DNA of 40,624 nucleotides from Actinomycetota bacterium (GTDB lineage: Bacteria; Actinomycetota; Actinomycetes; Mycobacteriales; Mycobacteriaceae). A model generated the notes under the pieces. That model saw only the letters and a list, made by a program, of their open reading frames with translations. It had not been told where the DNA came from and did not search any database. Position numbers and translations under genes: made by a program. The stretch lies in the NCBI GenBank assembly GCA_005787665.1, contig SYAB01000185.1, forward strand, positions 1-40,624, given 5' to 3'. Numbering within the stretch: the first letter of the stretch is position 1; each line of letters begins with the position of its first letter. This document shows, in pieces, positions 7,116 to 12,814 of this stretch.

Positions 7116-7724
7116 TCAGGAGACGTCCTTCATCTCCGGCCAGCACGAGTCGCAGCAGAGTTTGCCGAACCGTGTCAGATGGGCACCGCCATCGGTCGTG
7201 GCATCGCAGAAGAAGCACACCCCGACCAGGACTGTGGACTGGATAGAAGGCCGCTGTTTCGGTGATCCCCCTGCGGCGGCTAAGCCGCAGACGCAGGAGC
7301 CGGGGCCAATGCCGCCACAGTCCTCACACACCCGATCGCCCCAGGACGTGGTTTTCGCCGGCGGCGGCCCCTGTGGGATAGCGGCGGCCTGGATAGATGG
7401 CCGCTGTTTCGGTGAACCCCCTGCGGCCGCACGGCCGCAGACGCAGTAGCCGGGGCCGATGTCGCCACAGTCTTGACACACCTGCGCCATAGCGGCGTGG
7501 ACCTCCGCGTCGAGTTCATCGGGGTCGGTGTCGGTCATTCGCAGAACTGCCGCACGCAGCGCCGCGTGCACACCGGAGTTACCGCTCGGCCGAGGAGTGC
7601 GACCCATCACATGGCGCTCCTGCTCCTCGAGTCGATCCACCTCGTGCACGGCCCGTCCATAGTTGGTGCGGGTGTCTCCCGAACATCGCCGCGGCCCGCC
7701 GGGCTCTCCACTGGATCGGCACAC
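7116..7724 (-). CDS. CRSS-leader protein with three zinc modules, 202 aa
   Basis: The GTG at 7724 follows GAGGAG by six bases and gives an N-terminus MCRSSGEPGGPRRCSGDTR that is nearly identical to the kinase at 8553-9563. After a linker, residues 83-96 (CQDCGDIGPGYCVC) and 133-146 (CEDCGGIGPGSCVC) are two copies of a zinc module, each followed by AAAGGSPKQRPSIQ. A third module, CFFC with CCDSC, ends the protein. The two copies arise from a 94-base internal duplication. No enzyme motif is visible. It shares promoter sequence as well as leader with the kinase gene, so the two may be used together. Confidence 0.75.
   Translation of the reverse strand: MCRSSGEPGGPRRCSGDTRTNYGRAVHEVDRLEEQERHVMGRTPRPSGNSGVHAALRAAVLRMTDTDPDELDAEVHAAMAQVCQDCGDIGPGYCVCGRAAAGGSPKQRPSIQAAAIPQGPPPAKTTSWGDRVCEDCGGIGPGSCVCGLAAAGGSPKQRPSIQSTVLVGVCFFCDATTDGGAHLTRFGKLCCDSCWPEMKDVS
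7239..7482. repeat. Tandem 94-base duplication inside a zinc-protein gene
   Basis: Bases 7239-7332 and 7389-7482 are gap-free, near-identical copies 150 bases apart, separated by a unique 56-base spacer. Each encodes one zinc module and its AAAGGSPKQRPSIQ linker. The near-identity at the DNA level points to a recent duplication or ongoing gene conversion. Confidence 0.85.
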
Positions 7725-7770
7725 CATCCACTCCTCACTCCGTCCCGGTCGACGTGCCGGGCAGAATTCC

Positions 7771-7799
7771 AGCATCAGACCGCGGGCAGAGGGTTTCAA
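7771..7799 (-). promoter_or_regulatory. Promoter TTGAAA-N17-GATGCT (zinc-protein gene)
   Basis: On the minus strand TTGAAA (7799-7794) is separated by 17 bases from GATGCT (7776-7771). The kinase gene at 9563 has the same two boxes with the same spacing (9614-9586), and the first part of the spacer is also alike. Start codon 7724 lies about 40 bases beyond the expected transcription start. Confidence 0.6.
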
Positions 7800-7899
7800 G
7801 AGGACTTAGAGCGGCCCTGAACCGAGGAAAACGGCCGCGACAGCCGACCTCGCGGCGAATACTGACCCTCGGACAGTCCACTTTCAGGAGGTAACCACG

Positions 7900-8376
7900 A
7901 TGGCCGCGACCACCAACCACTCTGCCCGCCCGACGTTTGATCGCGCCAACCTCAACCAGTTACACACCGACGCCGGCACCTATACCGAGTATTGCGTCGT
8001 CTACACCGGCTACAAGGACTATCAAGGTATGCGGTTGCGGGTCATCATCGAAACCAGCGACCCCGAGCGGGCGGACGGTAACCTTCGCTATGTCAGAGAC
8101 CGCCAACGTGAACACGGGGGCCCGGTCGACGCCCGACTCGAATCGCGGACAGTCACCGCCGGACCCTGGATCGACTCGACGACCCAGGCACTGAGTAGTT
8201 TCGTGGTCTTCCTTGGTGGACGCGACCTACAGAACGCGCCGGGCTACGTCTCCTGCTCGAACTGTGCCCAACAATTCATCATCCCGGGCCGCACCGATGG
8301 TTTCAGCCACTGCGACCTGCACGAGCAGTGGATACCGGTGCCCGAAGAGCAGCAGCGGTGGATACGGCCGGCTTAG
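7900..8376 (+). CDS. Hypothetical protein with C-terminal zinc knuckle, 158 aa
   Basis: A strong AGGAGGT seven to eight bases before ATG 7900 fixes the start. Residues 15-80 look alpha/beta (TEYCVVYTGYKDYQGMRLRVIIETSDPERADGNLRYVRDRQ), followed by a Trp/Ser-rich stretch, then CSNC near 120-123 and HCDLH near 137-141, a likely C2HC metal site. It is the only plus-strand gene between the telomere and 14.5 kb and diverges from the zinc-protein gene. No family recognised. No membrane segment. Confidence 0.75.
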   Translation: MAATTNHSARPTFDRANLNQLHTDAGTYTEYCVVYTGYKDYQGMRLRVIIETSDPERADGNLRYVRDRQREHGGPVDARLESRTVTAGPWIDSTTQALSSFVVFLGGRDLQNAPGYVSCSNCAQQFIIPGRTDGFSHCDLHEQWIPVPEEQQRWIRPA

Positions 8377-8400
8377 ATTCCGGCCCGATGCACCGCTGAG

Positions 8401-8556
8401 TCAGTGGGCGAGCATCAGGATGTAGCTTTCCTCGGTGGTGAGGCCCCCGTTACGCAGGACGTCCTCAAGGATCTGCTGGGCCTGCTGCTCAGCCTCGTCG
8501 GTGTCTTCGCGCATCAGCGCTTTCCGTCGGATCATCGCGTCGAGGTTCTTGCTCAT
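8401..8556 (-). CDS. Small acidic helical protein, 51 aa
   Basis: ATG 8556 overlaps the kinase stop in ATGA and has TGGAGGA seven bases upstream, so it is translated with the kinase. The product begins MSKNLDAMIRRKALMRED and continues with a Gln/Glu/Ala-rich helix and a short C-terminal helix; it is predicted to be all helical and probably a coiled coil. Its coupling to the kinase suggests a partner or regulator, for example an inhibitor, but this is inference. Confidence 0.7.
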   Translation of the reverse strand: MSKNLDAMIRRKALMREDTDEAEQQAQQILEDVLRNGGLTTEESYILMLAH

Positions 8557-9563
8557 AGTTCCTCCAGTTCTTTCAGATACGCTTTCGCGATTTCATCACG
8601 TTGTGCCACCGCTGCTTTGGACTGACCTGCCACGTCGCGGTACGCGCCGAGGTGCTTGTTCACCAACCGGACGTACGGGATCGCTTCTAGTTCCGGGTTC
8701 TCCCAAAAAACGAGGCTCCGAATCTTATTCAGATCATGCAGGGCCTTCACCGGGCGCTCCGAGTGCGGGACGCTGAGACCGAAGTCGAGCATTTTCACGT
8801 TGTCGCCATCAACACGGAACTGCAGGGCGTGTAAGTCGCCGTGGGCGTATCCCATCTTGTGGAGGTCGTGCAGGGCGGCCGCGACCTTGGCGGCCTGGGC
8901 GGCCGTCATGACCGGTTCGTCCTCGGCGCGGGCGTAATCGGCCCACAAGGTGGCCCCGGGAGCGATTTCCATTTCGAGTGCCGTCTCGGTGGAGGAGAAC
9001 ACCCGGGGGGAATGCCCTAACTCCCCCATCCGGGTGGCCAGCTCGACTTCGTGCGGACCGAACCGCCGGCCGCGCAGAAGTTCTTTCACCGCCCGGGTTC
9101 CGTCCGGCGACAGATATACCTGCCCGAAGTTTCCTTCGCCGATCAGTTTCCAGCGGTGTCGCGACACGGTGACCGCCCACTGCGATTCCGCACCCCGTAG
9201 CGCTTCGGCAATGCGCTCATGAACAGAGCTTTCCAACACCGTCAGCGCGGACCACTCGTCGTCGTTGAAGTAGTGCCGGCATAACGTTTCCTCGAGGTCA
9301 GCCGACAACCCTTCCAGTTCGTCGAGATCCATGTCGTCCAGGCGTAGTTCAGTGGCCGGCACCCACCGCGGCTCGAACGGAAGATTGCGGCCGGGTTCCT
9401 CTGCCGAGGCGGTCTCGGCGCGCACGTTCTCCCCGACCGTGACCAGAATCTGGGTGCGGCTGGACTGGAGTTGGGTGACCGTCCGCGCGGCCCGCTCATA
9501 CGCGTCCCTGGTGTCACCCGAGCAGCGCCTCGGCCCGCCTGGCTCGATACTTGACCGGCACAT
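8553..9563 (-). CDS. Ser/Thr-type protein kinase with CRSS leader
   Basis: The 336-aa protein has two parts. Residues 1-25 are the leader MCRSSIEPGGPRRCSGDTR, shared with the zinc protein at 7116-7724. Residues 139-300 are a protein-kinase fold: glycine loop GEGNFGQVY (142-150), ATP-lysine K160, HGDLH with catalytic D243, and DFG at 260-262. The Asn that normally follows the catalytic Asp by five residues is Gln248, unusual for an active kinase. There is no membrane segment, unlike mycobacterial PknA-type kinases. ATG 9563 has AGGAG seven bases upstream. It is coupled to the 51-aa gene 8401-8556. Activity is probable but not certain. Confidence 0.85.
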   Translation of the reverse strand: MCRSSIEPGGPRRCSGDTRDAYERAARTVTQLQSSRTQILVTVGENVRAETASAEEPGRNLPFEPRWVPATELRLDDMDLDELEGLSADLEETLCRHYFNDDEWSALTVLESSVHERIAEALRGAESQWAVTVSRHRWKLIGEGNFGQVYLSPDGTRAVKELLRGRRFGPHEVELATRMGELGHSPRVFSSTETALEMEIAPGATLWADYARAEDEPVMTAAQAAKVAAALHDLHKMGYAHGDLHALQFRVDGDNVKMLDFGLSVPHSERPVKALHDLNKIRSLVFWENPELEAIPYVRLVNKHLGAYRDVAGQSKAAVAQRDEIAKAYLKELEEL

Positions 9564-9585
9564 CCGAAAACTCCTCTCTCACTCC

Positions 9586-9614
9586 AGCATCAACACGTCG
9601 GGCGGAGGTTTCAA
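9586..9614 (-). promoter_or_regulatory. Promoter TTGAAA-N17-GATGCT (kinase gene)
   Basis: On the minus strand TTGAAA (9614-9609), a 17-base spacer and GATGCT (9591-9586), followed by GGA. It is the twin of the promoter at 7771-7799. The start codon lies about 16 bases beyond the expected transcription start, giving a short leader. Confidence 0.6.
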
Positions 9615-9654
9615 GAGGAGTCAGCAACTGGACCCGGTGGGCGTGCCGGCGCGG

Positions 9655-9999
9655 TCACTGGTCGGCGTCGGCACTGCGAGTGGGCTGCCGGTGAACCTGG
9701 CCGATCAGCTTCGTGTGGAAAATTCGGCTGCGGCCGGTCCGAGAGTGGACGAACTTCGCGTACTGCTCGCCGTCTTTGGTGTAACCGATCTCCCCGTGGA
9801 ATTCCCACCGGCCGCGCATGCCGCTGATATGGACCTCGGTCCCCAGTAGTAGAGCGCGGCCGCCGAGGACGAAACTGGCATGCCGGCGCACAGTGGGGGC
9901 GCTGACGCCGTGCCGGGTGGCGACGGCATCGACGGTGTAGCCCTGGCGTAACTCGTCCCGCCACAGATCGGCCTGCTCGGCATTGATTCGCTTTCCCAT
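9655..9999 (-). CDS. Small helix-turn-helix protein, 114 aa
   Basis: ATG 9999 overlaps the upstream stop by one base (TAATG). Residues 8-45 form a helix-turn-helix of the transposase/recombinase type (GYTVDAVATRHGVSAPTVRRH). A beta-rich C-terminal half follows (ALLLGTEVHISGMRGRWEFHGEIGYTKDGEQYAKF), resembling a small SH3-like or OB fold. The combination suggests a DNA-binding regulator. The upstream frame in this phase is not coding. It forms a two-gene operon with 9999-10268. Confidence 0.75.
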   Translation of the reverse strand: MGKRINAEQADLWRDELRQGYTVDAVATRHGVSAPTVRRHASFVLGGRALLLGTEVHISGMRGRWEFHGEIGYTKDGEQYAKFVHSRTGRSRIFHTKLIGQVHRQPTRSADADQ

Positions 10000-10268
10000 T
10001 AGGCGTCCTGCCTTGCGGCCGGCGGCCCGCCGGCCGGGGTGTAGAGGTCGCCGTCCTCCTCCAGTCCGAAGGCTGCGAACCGGATGCCGGCGATCAGTTC
10101 GTCGATGCTGGGTGCACGTCCGACATCGGCTTTGAAGGTGTCGATCACCTCGCGCAGGAACCCGTCGGTGATGTCGGCGACCGAGTCGCCCCAAACCAGG
10201 TTGGTCCCATCAGGGTGGAATTCGAAAGCGAAACTGGTTCCGTCTCGTGCTGTTGGCCAATAACCCAT
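9999..10268 (-). CDS. Hypothetical protein, 89 aa
   Basis: ATG 10268 follows AAAGGGGAT by ten bases. The product starts MGYWPTARDGTSFAFEFHPDGTNLVWGDSVADITDGFL and ends in an Ala/Pro-rich tail. It looks like a compact alpha/beta domain; similar short proteins of unknown function occur in actinobacterial mobile elements. It is the first cistron of the pair with the HTH gene. A weak copy of the shared promoter/operator lies 54 bases upstream. Confidence 0.7.
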   Translation of the reverse strand: MGYWPTARDGTSFAFEFHPDGTNLVWGDSVADITDGFLREVIDTFKADVGRAPSIDELIAGIRFAAFGLEEDGDLYTPAGGPPAARQDA

Positions 10269-10321
10269 GTGTACTCGATCCCCTTTCGGTTTATGTCGCC
10301 GTTGGTCTGGCGTCACTGACT

Positions 10322-10343
10322 ATTTTATGTGGCGGCACTGACA
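10322..10343 (-). promoter_or_regulatory. Divergent copy 4 of the shared promoter/operator
   Basis: On the minus strand TGTCAG (10343-10338), ten bases, then TAAAAT (10327-10322). Box spacing equals that of the three exact copies. Only the CAGTG half of the dyad is kept, but a second GTCAGTG follows the minus-10 box (10320-10314), so two half-sites flank it. Confidence 0.45.
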
Positions 10344-10385
10344 GTTTGTTGTTGTGCCCCAGGCGGTTTGCGGTCGCGTTACGGT

Positions 10386-11279
10386 TCAGCCCGCGAGCCT
10401 GTCGTGGGCGCTGTGCATCCACTGGGGGGTCGCGGCGCAGCCGATTTCGGGTGCGATGAAATCCCCGCAGTAGCCGCCTCCGAAGCCCTGGCACCACTCT
10501 CCGTGCCGGGAGCACCACGCTCCGCCGACGACGTTCCGTCGCCACCGCAATGCCCACAGCATGCAATTCGAGCACGACACGTGGGTGCAGCCCGGCAGCC
10601 GCGGGTTCTTCCTGGCGTTGATCGACCAGGATGTCGAATCGAACGAAGTCAGGTAGTCGCCGTAGATCGCCAGCCCGCGGTGCTTGACGCCGAACCCGTG
10701 GAGTTCACACTCAGGCTCGGTTTCCAGGATCACCTCGAGGACCGCGCGGATCTCATCGGTGTGCTGACGGCGGCACACCGATCCCACCCCGACGATCGGA
10801 GAGGCCCCAAGATCGACACCGGCGTCGGCATACATCATCAAGCAGTCGCGGTACTGCGCCGGCAGATAGCCCTGCACGGTCGGCATGAACGGACATGACG
10901 CATCCGAATGCTGATCCCACAACGCCACCAGCTCGATGTAGTTCGCGACGGTGCGCCGCTGATGTTCCCGCACCGTCAGCCCGGTGCGGGCCAACATGTC
11001 CGGTTCATTCATCCAGTCCTGGCTCGCGGCCCAATCGAGCTTGCCGATCTCTCGGTCATAGCGCACGACCGCCTGCACATACTCCAGCGGGGTTGTCCGC
11101 CAACCCCCGAACAAGGACAGCTCACTGAATCCACCGCTATCCAAAGCGAACGGGGCAATAGCCTTCGGAAGAGTGCGTTTCAACCGTGCAAGGCGACGGT
11201 GGGAGATAAACAGCGGCACCCCGGCCCGTCCAATCCAAGAGGTCTCGTGGGTCCCGAGGTAGAAACACTGACCGCTCAT
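10386..11279 (-). CDS. DpdA-like transglycosylase (TGT family)
   Basis: The 297-aa protein carries DSGGF (D47), the catalytic motif of tRNA-guanine transglycosylases, a second acidic residue in SFDST (D214) and a CTHVSCSNC zinc site (C231, C236, C239). VGVGSVCRR at 163-171 and HGFGVK at 194-199 are typical of DpdA, the TGT relative that inserts 7-deazaguanine bases into DNA in phages and genomic islands. ATG 11279 was chosen for GAAAGA eight bases upstream; a longer start would run into the hairpin at 11335-11387. No preQ0 biosynthesis gene is in the window. Function as a DNA-modifying enzyme is inferred from family. Confidence 0.8.
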   Translation of the reverse strand: MSGQCFYLGTHETSWIGRAGVPLFISHRRLARLKRTLPKAIAPFALDSGGFSELSLFGGWRTTPLEYVQAVVRYDREIGKLDWAASQDWMNEPDMLARTGLTVREHQRRTVANYIELVALWDQHSDASCPFMPTVQGYLPAQYRDCLMMYADAGVDLGASPIVGVGSVCRRQHTDEIRAVLEVILETEPECELHGFGVKHRGLAIYGDYLTSFDSTSWSINARKNPRLPGCTHVSCSNCMLWALRWRRNVVGGAWCSRHGEWCQGFGGGYCGDFIAPEIGCAATPQWMHSAHDRLAG

Positions 11280-11334
11280 AGCAACGTCTTTCACGTCGGT
11301 GTTGACCTTCCTGGTAGTGACGGCTCTAAGTGGG

Positions 11335-11387
11335 CCGTCCGGCCGCACGGAGGGCTGGGGGGCGCTCATCTCCGCACGGCCGGACGG
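11335..11387 (-). repeat. Long imperfect hairpin upstream of the DpdA-like gene
   Basis: Arms CCGTCCGGCCGCACGGAG (11335-11352) and CTCCGCACGGCCGGACGG (11370-11387) pair at 16 of 18 positions. It starts four bases after the stop at 11392 and could end that transcript or attenuate the DpdA-like gene. No T-run. Confidence 0.5.
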
Positions 11388-11391
11388 GGGT

Positions 11392-12018
11392 CTAAACGTG
11401 GGCGTCGACTCGTACGACCCACACGGCGGCGGGCAGGGCCTTGAACCAGCGGGTGTACTCCACCGCCCAGTCCTGATCGTCCCGCTCGCCCGCCGCCTGG
11501 CCGAACCACAGAATCCGGCCCTGCTGATGCCACTTCCCATCGAGGTCGACGAAGGCGTAGGTGGGGCTGATGCTCTCCGGTTCGATCTCGCCCTTGCGGG
11601 CCGCGTCGGTGCGGTTCAGGTTCTGGATGGCGTCGGTGTACCCGAACGCCGACGGGTAACTCTCCAGAGCGCGCGCCGCGCCGGGCGTGAGCACCCACTC
11701 TCCGGCGAATCGACCGCCCACCACCCACCAGTCCCACACCGCATCCGGGTTGCTCGTGGACATGATGTTGCCGCCCTCATCGACAACATCACCCCACCAG
11801 GCTCGCGCGGCGGCGAAGTAGTCCATTCCACGCTGATGTTCGCGCCACCACGTGACGAACTGCTTGTTGGCCTCGGCCTGCATCCTGGTCATTGCGATGT
11901 AGGGGGCGACGGTCAAGTTCTCGTCGTAGGGGGCCAACGCGGCGTCTACCGCAGCGAACAGATCATCGCCTGCTGCGACAGTGGCGTCGATGGCGACAGT
12001 GACCGAGAAGTGTGTCAA
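11392..12018 (-). CDS. Conserved phage-type protein of unknown function, 208 aa
   Basis: The TTG at 12018 is chosen because GGAGG precedes it by six bases; the longer frame reads back into the promoter. The N-terminus FSVTVAIDATVAAGDDLFAAVDAALAPYDENL and the central NPDAVWDWWVVGGRFAG are hallmarks of a family widespread in phages and plasmids (YDEN and WDWxxxGGRW motifs) whose function is not known. No membrane segment. It is preceded by an exact copy of the shared operator, placing it in the same regulon as the ligase and the HD hydrolase. Confidence 0.85.
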   Translation of the reverse strand: MTHFSVTVAIDATVAAGDDLFAAVDAALAPYDENLTVAPYIAMTRMQAEANKQFVTWWREHQRGMDYFAAARAWWGDVVDEGGNIMSTSNPDAVWDWWVVGGRFAGEWVLTPGAARALESYPSAFGYTDAIQNLNRTDAARKGEIEPESISPTYAFVDLDGKWHQQGRILWFGQAAGERDDQDWAVEYTRWFKALPAAVWVVRVDAHV

Positions 12019-12076
12019 CGGGTTCCTCCAGCCGCTCAATCCAAACCCGGTCCGAATGTCCGTCACCGGTACATTT

Positions 12077-12098
12077 ACAGTACAAGTGCCCACTGACA
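12077..12098 (-). promoter_or_regulatory. Shared promoter/operator, copy 2
   Basis: On the minus strand TGTCAG (12098-12093), ten bases containing GTGGGCACT, then TACTGT (12082-12077). The gene start at 12018 is 59 bases downstream. Confidence 0.7.
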
Positions 12099-12236
12099 AT
12101 TATTGCTGGGCGGTGCGGGCTAGCATCGCCGATTTAATTCCGGCACGCCGACACACCACTAACTCTGGGCTCAACACCATCGCCTATTGACCCAAGCACT
12201 GAAAGAACCGCCTGGCGATCAACACAGCGCTGCCCA

Positions 12237-12248
12237 CCACGACCGTGG
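12237..12248 (-). terminator. Small hairpin after the HD hydrolase gene
   Basis: CCACG-AC-CGTGG, about 52 bases past the stop at 12300. The loop of two is tight and there is no T-run, so this is only a candidate. The rest of 12100-12299 shows no gene. Confidence 0.25.
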
Positions 12249-12299
12249 TCGAGAGGTTCGGGGTGCCTGTCAGACCCCCCATCGTGGGTGGCCCTCTGT

Positions 12300-12737
12300 T
12301 CAGGAAATCAGGGCGATAATAGCTTTCGCATACTTGCGGGTAAGCCGCTCCCGCACCTCAGGAGCCAGGCGGGCCTGCCGGGCGGGATCGGAGTTGTCGG
12401 CGATGTCGGCCAGCTTCACCGCCAGCGCCATAGGGTGTTCGCGGATCCGTGCGTAGTAGGCGTCCAGTGACCCGCCAGTCTTGGTTAGTAAGACGACCGA
12501 TTCGATCACAGTCGCCGGAATGCCGGCGGCCGCCAGGTCTGCCGGTGTGGCGGCGGTGTCTTCGAGGATGTCATGCAGCAACGCCGCAGCAACCACCTCT
12601 GCTTCGAGGTGGCTCACGCGCTCAGCGACCCTCTCAACGTGCCCGAGGTACGGCTGGCCTGCCTTGTCGAACTGCCCAGCGTGGTGTTCAGTGGCCAAGT
12701 TGCGCGCAGTGGCCACCAGATCGGGGATGTCGCTCAT
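12300..12737 (-). CDS. HD hydrolase of the SpoT/MESH1 type
   Basis: The 145-aa protein has the stand-alone hydrolase plan: HAGQFDKAGQPYLGH (H33), HDILEDT (H55, D56, E59, D60) and KLADIADN (D111). These match the metal and substrate residues of the (p)ppGpp hydrolase half of RelA/SpoT and of small alarmone hydrolases. There is no synthetase or regulatory domain. It could lower host alarmone levels or act on another nucleotide. ATG 12737 has AGGAG ten bases upstream. It is preceded by an exact copy of the shared operator. Similar genes are frequent on phages and plasmids. Confidence 0.85.
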   Translation of the reverse strand: MSDIPDLVATARNLATEHHAGQFDKAGQPYLGHVERVAERVSHLEAEVVAAALLHDILEDTAATPADLAAAGIPATVIESVVLLTKTGGSLDAYYARIREHPMALAVKLADIADNSDPARQARLAPEVRERLTRKYAKAIIALIS

Positions 12738-12781
12738 TCGTTCCTACTCCTGTGGTGGCGCAATACATTGGGTCCGGCCCC

Positions 12782-12803
12782 AAAATACAAGTGCCCACTG
12801 ACA
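12782..12803 (-). promoter_or_regulatory. Shared promoter/operator, copy 3
   Basis: On the minus strand TGTCAG (12803-12798), ten bases containing GTGGGCACT, then TATTTT (12787-12782). The HD hydrolase start is 45 bases downstream. It directly follows the stop of the ParB-like gene at 12815. Confidence 0.7.
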
Positions 12804-12814
12804 TCGAAGGTCCG

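Noticed and set aside
8397..8411. GTCAGTGGGCGAG resembling the shared operator
   Set aside because: Only the first ten or so bases match, it lies inside the end of the 51-aa gene and has no minus-10 box at the right spacing.
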